Assembly (NCBI GenBank): GCA_963781105.1
Contig: CAWAED010000006.1
Location: 13,111-77,110, forward strand
Source of the DNA: Palsa-295 sp963781105
GTDB taxonomy: Bacteria > Acidobacteriota > Terriglobia > Acidiferrales > UBA7541
Direction: 5' to 3'
DNA: 64,000 nucleotides
The first letter of the stretch is position 1; each line of letters starts with the position of its first letter. A program made the position numbers and the translations under genes. The notes under the pieces are model-generated. The model did no database searches, was not told the origin of the DNA, and was given only the letters and a program-made list of their open reading frames with translations. Shown here one piece after another: positions 18,811-26,865 of the stretch.

Positions 18811-18839
18811 TTGCGGTGGCAACCCAGCAATCCTAGAAT
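18811..18839 (+). promoter_or_regulatory. Promoter of the VOC-family gene
   Basis: TTGCGG (18811-18816) and TAGAAT (18834-18839) are 17 bases apart, pointing to a start near 18846, about 50 bases ahead of the VOC gene. The 18685-18896 gap must also hold the divergent promoter of the mrp operon, which I could not assign. Confidence 0.55.
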
Positions 18840-18896
18840 GCCGCAGCGGTCGGCTAAATCGATACTTTGCCCGGAGCACCCGCGAGGGAGATAGAA

Positions 18897-19253
18897 ATGA
18901 TCAATGGAGTCCACGCGCTTTTCTATGCCAAGGACGCAGACAAAGTTCGCTCTTTCTTCAGAGATACCCTGAAGCTCGGCTCCGTGGACGCCGGCCACGG
19001 CTGGCTGATTTTCGCGCTGCCGCCCGCGGAGCTGGCGATTCATCCCACCGAAGAAAAACCGCATCACGAGCTCTATATGATGTGCGACGACATTCAGGCG
19101 ACGATGAAGGAATTGAAGGGCAAAAACGTCGAGTTCACCGGTCCGGTGAAAGACCAGCGCTGGGGCCTGGTGACTGCAATCAAGGTGCCCGGAGGCGGCG
19201 AGGTTGGACTCTACGAGCCGCGGCATCCGACCGCGCTGAACCTGAAATCCTAG
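18897..19253 (+). CDS. VOC (glyoxalase/bleomycin-resistance) superfamily protein
   Basis: The 118-residue protein has the two beta-alpha-beta-beta-beta modules of the vicinal oxygen chelate fold: FYAKDADKVRSFFRDTLKL, then HHELYMMCDDIQATMKELKGK and a closing GGGEVGLYEPRHP. Members include dioxygenases, glyoxalases and drug-binding proteins; the substrate cannot be told here. The His and Glu at HHELYM and GLYEP are plausible metal ligands. I take ATG 18897, preceded by AGGGAG (18885-18890), rather than any upstream in-frame codon. Confidence 0.85.
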   Translation: MINGVHALFYAKDADKVRSFFRDTLKLGSVDAGHGWLIFALPPAELAIHPTEEKPHHELYMMCDDIQATMKELKGKNVEFTGPVKDQRWGLVTAIKVPGGGEVGLYEPRHPTALNLKS

Positions 19254-19286
19254 CGACGCTGCGGAAATTGCACGCGCAGTCGCGCT

Positions 19287-19315
19287 TTGCACGGAAGCGC
19301 GCAAGCGGCTACAAT
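19287..19315 (+). promoter_or_regulatory. Promoter of secA
   Basis: TTGCAC (19287-19292) and TACAAT (19310-19315) with a 17-base spacer form a good housekeeping promoter. Predicted start is near 19322, leaving about 117 bases of leader before secA. No SecM-like arrest peptide is evident in that leader. Confidence 0.7.
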
Positions 19316-19438
19316 ACTAAACAGGGAGACGTGCGATCCTCGCAGCCGCCACACCTGCAGGCCCCGGTTCCCTATTCATGGGAGTAGGAATAGCATTCTC
19401 GCCCCTATTGTGGGCTCGCATGCGTCTAATCCAAAAAT

Positions 19439-22426
19439 ATGGACGTTGAAAAGATCATAAATAGCGTCGTAGCGCGCTTCATTGGGACGAAACACGAGCG
19501 CGACGTGAAAGCTCTGCAGCCGCTGATCGAGGAGATCAACGCGCTCGAGCCGGAGATGCGTAAGCTTTCTGACGCCGAACTCACTGCCAAAACCGCCGAG
19601 CTGAAGGCCGAAGTACAGGCGCGCATGGAAGGCCTGGAGAACGACGACCTGGACTACAAGCGGCGTTTGCAAGAGGCGCTGCAGCCGGCGCTGGTACCGG
19701 CGTTCGCCGTGGCGCGCGAAGCGGGCCGCCGCACGCTGGGCATGCGCCATTTTGACGTGCAGCTGATCGGCGGCATCGTCTTGCATGAGGGCAAAATTTC
19801 CGAAATGAAGACGGGCGAAGGAAAGACGCTCGTCGCCACGCTGCCGGCGTACTTGAATGCGCTGACCGGCAAGGGCGTGCACATCGTCACGGTGAACGAT
19901 TATCTGGCGCGCCGCGACGCGGAGTGGATGGGCCCGATTTACAAGATGCTGGGACTTTCGGTCGGCGTAATCGTTCACGACCTGGACGACGTGCAACGGC
20001 GCGCTGCGTATGCCGCGGACATCACTTACGGCACGAATAACGAATTTGGCTTCGACTATCTGCGTGACAACATGAAGTATGACCTGGCGCAGTGCGTCCA
20101 GCGCGGCCACCACTACGCGATCGTGGACGAAGTGGACTCGATCCTGATTGACGAAGCGCGTACCCCGCTGATTATTTCCGGACCGGCAGAGGAATCCACC
20201 GACAAGTATTACCGCATCGACAAAATTATCCCCAAGCTGATCCTCGATATTGATTACACGCTCGACGAGAAGCATCGCACCGCGACGTTGACTGAAGAAG
20301 GCGTGGCCAAGTGCGAACAGCTTCTGAGCCTCGGCAATCTTTACGATCCCGCGCACATGGAAATCATTCACCATGTATATCAGGGTTTGCGCGCGCACAC
20401 GCTTTTCACGAAGGATGTGGACTACGTCGTAAAAGACGGCGAAGTGGTGATCGTGGATGAATTCACCGGACGCCAGATGCCCGGTCGCCGCTGGTCCGAC
20501 GGTTTGCACCAGGCGGTGGAAGCCAAGGAAGGCGTGAAGATCGAGCGTGAAAATCAGACGCTGGCGACCGTCACGTTTCAGAATTATTTCCGCATGTACA
20601 AAAAGCTCGCGGGCATGACCGGAACCGCCGAGACCGAAGCACCCGAGTTCGACAAGATTTACAAGCTGGAAGTTGTTGCGATTCCGACGAACAAAACCCT
20701 GATCCGCAAAGAGTTTTCCGACGTCGTCTATCGGACCGAAGCGGAGAAATTCGAAGCGGCGGTCAACGGCATCCTGCAAGAAGACGGCACGCACGCGGGC
20801 GGCGTGCGCCAATATTACGAGAGCGGACAGCCCGTGCTGGTCGGCAGCATCTCCATCGAAAAATCGGAAAAGATCGCGGCACATCTGAAGAAGGCGGGCA
20901 TCCCGCATCAGGTGTTGAACGCCAAGCAGCACGAGCGCGAAGCGATCATCATTTCGCAGGCAGGCCGCAAGCATACCGTAACCGTGTCCACGAACATGGC
21001 CGGCCGCGGCACGGACATTTTGTTGGGCGGCAATCCCGAGGCTATGACGCGCGATTATTGCCTGAAAAACAAGCTGGCGCTGCCGTACGCTCCCGCTAGC
21101 AGCGTGATTGGCGCGTTGCCCGGCTCTGAAACGTCCGCGCAAGCGGATGCCGCGATTGCCGCGGGGAGCAACGGCACGGATGGCTCGTCTTCCAACGGAG
21201 GAAGCAGCCCCGCGATGGTGCTCTTCCAGATTGAAGGCAAAATCTTTCAGGTCCCTCTGGAACAGTGGAAGCCGATTTACGATCAATTCGCCGAGCAGTG
21301 CAAAGCCGAGCATGACGAAGTGGTAGCGCTGGGCGGCTTGCATATTCTCGGCACTGAACGCCATGAGGCGCGGCGCATTGACAATCAATTGCGCGGCCGC
21401 GCGGGACGCCAGGGCGATCCCGGCTCTTCGCGGTTCTTTCTTTCGCTGGAAGACGATCTGCTGCGTATTTTCGGCGGGGAGAAGGTGAAGGCCATGATGC
21501 ACTGGCTCGGCATGACGGAAGGCGTGCCGATCGAATCGCGACTGATCAGCAAGCGCATTGAAGGCGCACAAGAAGCCGTGGAAGCGCAAAACTTCGAAGC
21601 CCGCAAGCATTTGCTGGAATACGACGATGTGATGAACAAGCAGCGCGAGACGATCTACAACTTGCGCCGCTCGTTCCTGGAAGGCCGCGACCAAAAGGAA
21701 TTCGTGCTGGAGCGCGCGGACGCCATTGCTAACGAATTGGTCGAGACTTATTGCCCCCGCGAGCAGCATCCGGACCAGTGGAACGTTACGCAATTCTCGA
21801 ACGAAGTACTAAACCAGTTTGGATTCGATCCGAAAGCCGTGGGGATGGATTTCGCGGCGCTGAATTATGAGACCGTCAGCGAAGTGATGATCGAGAAGGT
21901 CCGCGCGCGCTACGAGGAAAAGGAAAAGCTATTCGGTGCGCAGACGCTGCGTTGGCTTGAGAGACACATTCTGCTGGACGTGGTGGATGGCCAGTGGAAA
22001 GACCACCTACTGACACTCGATCATTTGAAGGAAGGCATCGGGCTGCGCGGCTACGGGCAGATGGATCCGTTGGTCGAATTCAAGAAAGAAGCTTTCGTGC
22101 TGTTTGATGATTTGATGAATCGCATTGACACCGAAGCCGTGCGCTTCCTGTTTTTGGTTCGGCCCGCGGAACCGCCGGCGGCGGGATCCGCTCAGCCGGC
22201 TCCGTCAGGGCCGAAGCCCGCGGCGCCACGCGGACTTACGCAATACTCTCCGGAAGAATTGGAGCGGCGGCAGCGGCGGCAGCAGCAGCAACTGCAATTT
22301 CAGGCCGGTGCGGCTCCTGTCGAGGCTCCCAAGCCCGTGCGGTCCGGTGCGAAAGTCGGCCGCAACGATCCCTGCCCTTGCGGTTCCGGCAAGAAGTACA
22401 AGAAGTGCCACGGGCAAGCAGCTTAA
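19439..22426 (+). CDS. secA: SecA, preprotein translocase ATPase
   Basis: SecA drives secretory proteins through SecYEG. The protein has 995 residues. The first nucleotide-binding domain shows MKTGEGKT near residue 125 and DEVDSILIDEARTPLIISG; the cross-linking domain and second ATPase domain (TNMAGRGTDILLGG, GTERHEARRIDNQLRGRAGRQGDPGSSRF) follow. Between these lies an insert at about residues 550-620 with a low-complexity SNGTDGSSSNGGSS stretch. The C-terminus has a Pro/Ala linker, a Gln-rich segment and an intact zinc SEC-C motif CPCGSGKKYKKCHG, which binds SecB or ribosomes in relatives. It is read from the promoter at 19287. Confidence 0.97.
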   Translation: MDVEKIINSVVARFIGTKHERDVKALQPLIEEINALEPEMRKLSDAELTAKTAELKAEVQARMEGLENDDLDYKRRLQEALQPALVPAFAVAREAGRRTLGMRHFDVQLIGGIVLHEGKISEMKTGEGKTLVATLPAYLNALTGKGVHIVTVNDYLARRDAEWMGPIYKMLGLSVGVIVHDLDDVQRRAAYAADITYGTNNEFGFDYLRDNMKYDLAQCVQRGHHYAIVDEVDSILIDEARTPLIISGPAEESTDKYYRIDKIIPKLILDIDYTLDEKHRTATLTEEGVAKCEQLLSLGNLYDPAHMEIIHHVYQGLRAHTLFTKDVDYVVKDGEVVIVDEFTGRQMPGRRWSDGLHQAVEAKEGVKIERENQTLATVTFQNYFRMYKKLAGMTGTAETEAPEFDKIYKLEVVAIPTNKTLIRKEFSDVVYRTEAEKFEAAVNGILQEDGTHAGGVRQYYESGQPVLVGSISIEKSEKIAAHLKKAGIPHQVLNAKQHEREAIIISQAGRKHTVTVSTNMAGRGTDILLGGNPEAMTRDYCLKNKLALPYAPASSVIGALPGSETSAQADAAIAAGSNGTDGSSSNGGSSPAMVLFQIEGKIFQVPLEQWKPIYDQFAEQCKAEHDEVVALGGLHILGTERHEARRIDNQLRGRAGRQGDPGSSRFFLSLEDDLLRIFGGEKVKAMMHWLGMTEGVPIESRLISKRIEGAQEAVEAQNFEARKHLLEYDDVMNKQRETIYNLRRSFLEGRDQKEFVLERADAIANELVETYCPREQHPDQWNVTQFSNEVLNQFGFDPKAVGMDFAALNYETVSEVMIEKVRARYEEKEKLFGAQTLRWLERHILLDVVDGQWKDHLLTLDHLKEGIGLRGYGQMDPLVEFKKEAFVLFDDLMNRIDTEAVRFLFLVRPAEPPAAGSAQPAPSGPKPAAPRGLTQYSPEELERRQRRQQQQLQFQAGAAPVEAPKPVRSGAKVGRNDPCPCGSGKKYKKCHGQAA

Positions 22427-22520
22427 TAGCCCGCCTGCTCTGCGCTCACGATCGCCGTTTTCCCGAGTCCAATTAGCCTGTCAACGGATCAATCCCTCAT
22501 CGGTGGAAAGCGGCATTTGA

Positions 22521-23258
22521 ATGAACCCTCGCCCGAATCTTTCACCGTCCGTGAACTTCTACCGGCTTGCTACGGCGTGCTGTGCCTGTTACGTCGTCGC
22601 CCAGGTGATCCAAGAGGTTGCCTTCCGGTATGGAATCAATGATGCGGCTGCCGGAGAAGCAGGGATTCTGCAACGCCTATTGCCGTTCGATCAGTTTCGT
22701 TTAGCCGTCATGTTGATTAGCTTCTTCCCCATTCTGGTCGCATTCGCGGCGGTGGCTCTGCGCCGGATGAGGTCGAGCCCCGCTGCGTCGCTACTGGGCT
22801 TCACATTTTCTTTCGTGTTTGTGACGTCAGAAGTGAGCACGCGTTCCATTGACCTATTCCTGGTCAGCAGAACGTGGGCGGTGGAGTACCACGCTGCAAC
22901 GTCGCCCGCAGTACAACAAATGATCGCGGGCCGCGTACAATTGTGGGCCGACTCCGTCGGCGCGTTTTACTTCGTGCTGCTCGCCGGGCATTTATTGGCA
23001 TCCACGTGCTTCGCCATAGCTACATGGGATGGCGATCGCTGGAACCGCATCGTGGCAGTCGCATTTATTGCAAACGCGGTTAGACTCGCCGGAAGGATCG
23101 CCGAAGGCTACTTGGGCCAGAGCTGGCTTGATGCGGTGAATAACGCTGTGTACTTTCCCGCGGTCGCTATCATTTTCGGCACGCTTACAGTTTGGCTGTG
23201 GAAACAGACGCAAGCTGTCCGGCAAGAGACGGGGGAAGAAACCCTGCGAGGTGTCTGA
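22521..23258 (+). CDS. Multi-pass membrane protein, DUF4386-like
   Basis: The 245-residue protein has about six hydrophobic segments (near residues 15-30, 55-80, 92-110, 135-160, 165-190 and 205-230) and no enzymatic motif. The spacing and a loop with a conserved-looking YGINDAAAGEAGILQRLL recall DUF4386 proteins, whose function is unknown; this match is from memory and only tentative. It follows secA by 94 bases without an obvious promoter or terminator between them. Confidence 0.6.
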   Translation: MNPRPNLSPSVNFYRLATACCACYVVAQVIQEVAFRYGINDAAAGEAGILQRLLPFDQFRLAVMLISFFPILVAFAAVALRRMRSSPAASLLGFTFSFVFVTSEVSTRSIDLFLVSRTWAVEYHAATSPAVQQMIAGRVQLWADSVGAFYFVLLAGHLLASTCFAIATWDGDRWNRIVAVAFIANAVRLAGRIAEGYLGQSWLDAVNNAVYFPAVAIIFGTLTVWLWKQTQAVRQETGEETLRGV

Positions 23259-23324
23259 ACTTTTCTGCTGCCTCTTGCGTATCTCCTGATCGAATAGGCC
23301 CCAACTCGGATAGGAGGAGAGAAG

Positions 23325-24314
23325 ATGAGAATTCGTGCACGCGCGTTCCCTGCTCTGCTGGCACTGGTGTTGTCGCTTGCCGCGACGATGGCGTCGAGGC
23401 CGGCGCTGGCCAGCGACGAAGGCCATTTTGACCGAACACTCGCGGTTACTGGACCCGTGGATTTGGACATACAAACCGGCTCCGGCGAAATTACCGTGCG
23501 CGTTGGAGATTCCGCGAAGGTGGAAGTCCACGGCCGCATCCACGCAAACCATGGATTGTTTGGGGGCGACGTCGAGCAGCATATTCGCGAAATCGAGGCG
23601 AATCCGCCAATCGAACAGAACGGCAACATCATCCGCGTGGGACATATCGAAAACCGGGACTGGAAAAACAACATTTCGATCAGTTATGAGCTTGTGGTTC
23701 CGGCGCAAACAAAATTGCATTCGGAATCGGGGTCGGGCGATCAAGTCGTGGAGGGCATCAGCGGTCCAGCGGATGCCAGCAGCGGCTCCGGCAACGCGCG
23801 GCTTTCGAACATCGGCGGTGAAACGCACGTCCACACGGGATCGGGAGATATCGAACTCAACGCGATTCACGGCCCGGCGCGCGCCACGGCGGGCAGCGGC
23901 GGAATTCGCGCAATCGGCATCGCGGGAGGCCTGACGGCTTCGAGCGGCAGTGGCAGCGTGAGACTCGAGCAGACAGCCGCGGGCGATGTGGAAATCGGCA
24001 CGGGATCAGGCGACGTGGAAATCAAGGGCGCCAAAGGCGCGGTGAAGGTGCAAACTGGCAGCGGGAGCATCACCGCACAGGGCGAGCCCGTTGGAGATTG
24101 GCGATTGCACACTGGCTCGGGCAACGTTTCCGTCGAGCTGCCGCAGCAAGCCTCGTTCAATCTGGTTGCGCGCACGAGTTCCGGCAGCATTGACTCCAGC
24201 CGTGAAATCGCCGTGCAGGGCAAGCTGAGCCCGCGCGAACTGCAAGGAAAAGTCGGAGGCGGCGGCCCGACGGTGGACCTGAGCACCAGCTCCGGCAGCA
24301 TTCAAATTCGCTAA
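23325..24314 (+). CDS. Secreted DUF4097-type beta-repeat protein
   Basis: A signal peptide (about residues 1-30, cleaved after RPALA) precedes a regular repeat: short strands separated by TGSGE, SGSGD, SGSGN, TGSGD, AGSGG, SGSGS, TGSGD, TGSGS, TGSGN, TSSGS and TSSGS turns, about every 18-20 residues. This is the pattern of DUF4097 proteins, which fold as stacked beta layers. The role is unknown; acidobacterial genomes carry many. The start ATG lies behind GGAGGAGA. The terminator at 24335 follows directly, so the gene is probably a single unit or the end of one with its upstream neighbour. Confidence 0.85.
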   Translation: MRIRARAFPALLALVLSLAATMASRPALASDEGHFDRTLAVTGPVDLDIQTGSGEITVRVGDSAKVEVHGRIHANHGLFGGDVEQHIREIEANPPIEQNGNIIRVGHIENRDWKNNISISYELVVPAQTKLHSESGSGDQVVEGISGPADASSGSGNARLSNIGGETHVHTGSGDIELNAIHGPARATAGSGGIRAIGIAGGLTASSGSGSVRLEQTAAGDVEIGTGSGDVEIKGAKGAVKVQTGSGSITAQGEPVGDWRLHTGSGNVSVELPQQASFNLVARTSSGSIDSSREIAVQGKLSPRELQGKVGGGGPTVDLSTSSGSIQIR

Positions 24315-24334
24315 GAATATTTTTGTGGAGCGAC

Positions 24335-24369
24335 GCATGGGGCGGTGATGCGCCGCCTCATGCATTTTT
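24335..24369 (+). terminator. Intrinsic terminator after the DUF4097 gene
   Basis: An 11-pair stem, GCATGGGGCGG (24335-24345) with CCGCCTCATGC (24353-24363), one G-U pair and a 7-base loop, is followed by ATTTTT. This is a classic Rho-independent terminator. Confidence 0.85.
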
Positions 24370-24423
24370 CGCCTTGTACTATCGAGTGCCGCGTGCGGCG
24401 AAGCATCCGGGGTCGTGTTGATC

Positions 24424-24452
24424 TTTACACCTCACGTTAACTTGCATACAAA
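24424..24452 (+). promoter_or_regulatory. Possible promoter of the small Cys/His protein gene
   Basis: TTTACA (24424-24429) and TACAAA (24447-24452) are 17 bases apart, about 65 bases ahead of the ATG at 24517. A small hairpin GGGTC/GACCC follows in the leader. Confidence 0.45.
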
Positions 24453-24516
24453 AAAAGTGTGCGCTACTCTCTCCTCAACCTCGGGGTCGTAATGACCCGG
24501 GGAACAGGGGTGCGAA

Positions 24517-24855
24517 ATGCCAGCCGCCGGTTCCGCGAATTGCCAGCGGCCCGGGTGTGCGAAGCCTTCGCCCTCCGCGCTTGCTACCACCCAACTCTGC
24601 CTCGATCATTTCCTCGACGAAGCGTTTCTGCGCACGGATCAAGCGCTGACGCGCTGCCGCGAGGGCGACGCGCTAACTAAAGAAAGCCTCGAATGGCTGC
24701 TTTCGGATGCGCTGGCCACCGTGAAAAATCTAGAGGAGAGCGCCGACGAACCGCAGCCGGAGCAGCGCGACCGGATGCTCGAATTATTGCTGATCCTCGC
24801 GAATCTTCACGAATATGTGGCGCATCATTCCGTGCGCGTCGAACGCCCGGCTTGA
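24517..24855 (+). CDS. Small protein with N-terminal Cys/His cluster
   Basis: The 112-residue protein begins with C9-x4-C14 and C28-x2-H31, a spacing suited to one bound metal ion, followed by an all-helical acidic body (residues 32-105) rich in Leu and Glu. I do not recognise a family. The frame lies between a clear terminator and a plausible promoter, which supports a real gene. The helical part could mediate dimerisation or partner binding; nothing more can be said. Confidence 0.6.
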   Translation: MPAAGSANCQRPGCAKPSPSALATTQLCLDHFLDEAFLRTDQALTRCREGDALTKESLEWLLSDALATVKNLEESADEPQPEQRDRMLELLLILANLHEYVAHHSVRVERPA

Positions 24856-25019
24856 ATTAACCGCAGCGAGCGAGAATTCTTCCACATTACTTCCAGGTTT
24901 TCGCTACGGTCATCGCGATTCGTACACACCCAGGGCGTTAACCTCTAAGGCATAACCTGCTTGCAAAATCCTCGAAAGCGACTCAAGCTGGAGATTCCCG
25001 ATTCTCGCGGAAATACATC

Positions 25020-25754
25020 GTGTCAGACGAGCCCAAGCAGCACAATCCATTCAAACCCGCGGACCCGACCATTCCCGGCGTCACCGGTAACCCAGCGCGA
25101 TCCAGGCCGGCGCCGCAGCCACCGCGAGTCGTCCTGCCGCAATCCATCAGGCCAGCAACGCCGAGCATGTTGAGCGCGGTTTCGCCTCAAATGTGGATGG
25201 GGATTGCGGCGATCGTAATCGTGCTGATCGCGCTTGGAATGTATTCTAGAAAACGCCCTGCCCCCGCGAGCGAAGTGCAAACCGCGGCGGTCCCTGACCC
25301 GACGGACCTTCGCCCCTCACAGCCAGCGCAGGCGACCGCCAACCTGCCACTCGGACCCGGTCCGATTGCCACCACGGCGGAGCTCAGCAAAACCTGGTCG
25401 TCGAAGCGATTTTTATTTCGCGCTCCGCAGACGGCGGATGACGTACCAGCGATGGTCGTAAAGCTTCCGGGAGACGTTCTATGGGCGATTTCGATGCGCG
25501 CGCCTTTCGGCACTTGCGACCTGGAGTATGTGACAAATATGCAGAAGCTAGCCAGCGAATATCAGCTCACTGCGAATCATCCAATGGTCGCGGATTCGTG
25601 CAGCCACACCGTGTATGACCTCACGCGGTACGGCTCGGGACCGAATGGAGTTGTGCGCGGCGCGATTGTGAAAGGCGAAGGCATACGGCCTCCCATCGCC
25701 ATAGAAGTTAGGGCGCGCGGCAAGGAAGTAGTGGCGACCCGCATCGAGCCGTAA
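25020..25754 (+). CDS. Membrane-anchored protein of unknown function
   Basis: The 244-residue protein has a Pro-rich N-terminal region (1-58), one membrane helix at about 60-78 (MWMGIAAIVIVLIALGMY), a Pro/Ala linker, and a compact C-terminal domain (115-244) with two Cys (C159 region GTCDLEY and ADSCSHTVYDL) that may form a disulfide outside the cytoplasm. No family is recognised. The start is GTG at 25020. An outward-facing sensor or assembly protein is possible but unproven. Confidence 0.6.
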   Translation: MSDEPKQHNPFKPADPTIPGVTGNPARSRPAPQPPRVVLPQSIRPATPSMLSAVSPQMWMGIAAIVIVLIALGMYSRKRPAPASEVQTAAVPDPTDLRPSQPAQATANLPLGPGPIATTAELSKTWSSKRFLFRAPQTADDVPAMVVKLPGDVLWAISMRAPFGTCDLEYVTNMQKLASEYQLTANHPMVADSCSHTVYDLTRYGSGPNGVVRGAIVKGEGIRPPIAIEVRARGKEVVATRIEP

Positions 25755-25921
25755 CGACCGACGCACTGAACCTGACAGCGACTCCTCCTGAAGCTGTAAT
25801 CCGCCTATCCCGCGCTCGCCCCCCCGATTTATGGTAAGTATTTAAGTACAGCTTTGACTGGATGGCGCTGTGGCTTGCGCACCTCTAACCTAAGCTGATT
25901 AGGTACTTTGAGGGGGATCCT

Positions 25922-26764
25922 ATGCCTTCTGCCTGGCGCGGATTTGTTTCGTTCGGCTTGATTTCGTTTCCGGTGCGATTGTTCCCCGCGGCACGCGCCT
26001 CGCGGGTCGCGTTGCATCAACTGCATAGTGTTTGCCACACGCGACTCCGCCAGCCGCTCTTCTGCCCCACTTGCAACCGCCTGGTGGATCGCTCCGAAGT
26101 GGTGAAGGGTTACGAGAATGAAGACGGCAAATACGTCCTCATTGATAAGGAAGAAATAAACAAGATTACTCCCGAGTCCGGGCGCGCCATGGAAATTCTA
26201 GCTTTCGTGAAGATGGCTGAAATTGACCCGATCTTTTTCGACTCATCCTATTTTCTGGTTCCCGAGGACGCCGGGAAGAAGCCTTACCAGCTTCTGGTGA
26301 GGACTCTGGAAGATACGCACAAGGTGGGGATCGCCAAAGTCACGATGCACCAGCGCGAGTACACTGTTTTTCTGCGGCCCTACGATCACGGCATGGCCAT
26401 TCACACCATGTATTTCGCAAACGAAATCCGCGAAGCTCCCGGGTACGGCAAGACTGATGGCATAAAACTAAATCCAAAGGAAATCAAGCTGGCGGAGCAA
26501 CTGGTGGACAGTTTATCCGAGGAATTCGACATCAAGAAATATCACGACGAGTTCGAAACTCGCCTCCGCGCCTTGATTGCCGCGAAACAGAAGGGCCGCG
26601 AAGTAGCGGCGATTCCGCACCCGCAGCGCGCTCCAGTGATAGACATGATGACCGCGCTGAAGAAAAGCCTCGCCAAATCAGGAACGGCAGCACGCGGCCG
26701 CCCGATGCGCGTCAAGCCCGTCGCCTCACGCGCGAAACGCACACCACGGCGCGCCGCGAGTTGA
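25922..26764 (+). CDS. ku: Bacterial Ku, DNA-end-binding protein of NHEJ
   Basis: Bacterial Ku forms a ring on double-strand ends and recruits LigD. The 280-residue protein starts with the signature WRGFVSFGLISFPVRLFPA and contains a CxxC-type FCPTCNRLV segment. The beta-barrel core follows, with FDSSYFLVPE and VGIAKVTMHQREYTVFLRP, and then the LAEQLVDSLSEEFDIKKYHDEF helix region. The basic C-terminal tail (AARGRPMRVKPVASRAKRTPRR) is of the kind that contacts DNA and LigD. ATG 25922 follows GAGGGGG. No ligD is in the window. Confidence 0.95.
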   Translation: MPSAWRGFVSFGLISFPVRLFPAARASRVALHQLHSVCHTRLRQPLFCPTCNRLVDRSEVVKGYENEDGKYVLIDKEEINKITPESGRAMEILAFVKMAEIDPIFFDSSYFLVPEDAGKKPYQLLVRTLEDTHKVGIAKVTMHQREYTVFLRPYDHGMAIHTMYFANEIREAPGYGKTDGIKLNPKEIKLAEQLVDSLSEEFDIKKYHDEFETRLRALIAAKQKGREVAAIPHPQRAPVIDMMTALKKSLAKSGTAARGRPMRVKPVASRAKRTPRRAAS

Positions 26765-26773
26765 TACAAGAAT

Positions 26774-26809
26774 GCCACTGTCCCGCTGGTATTGAGGCGG
26801 GACAGTGGC
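26774..26809. terminator. Strong hairpin between convergent genes
   Basis: A perfect 13-pair stem, GCCACTGTCCCGC (26774-26786) and its complement (26797-26809), with a 10-base loop lies ten bases past the ku stop and faces the stop of the convergent lipoprotein gene. No long T-run follows on either strand, so it may block read-through or protect 3' ends rather than act as a full intrinsic terminator. Confidence 0.6.
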
Positions 26810-26865
26810 GCCGTCACCGGGAACTCTCCGCGACGGTTATGACGTGGTATGACTGTTATGAATCG

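Noticed and set aside
19376..21793. 805-codon open frame antisense to secA
   Set aside because: It lies wholly over a clear SecA coding region, is His/Arg/Val-rich in the way of GC-driven antisense frames, and has no recognisable motif or ribosome-binding site.
23450..24310. Repeated GC-rich GGCAGC/TCGGGC units resembling a DNA repeat array
   Set aside because: They are codons for the GSG turns of the DUF4097-type protein; spacing is irregular at base level and they are not a CRISPR or tandem DNA repeat.
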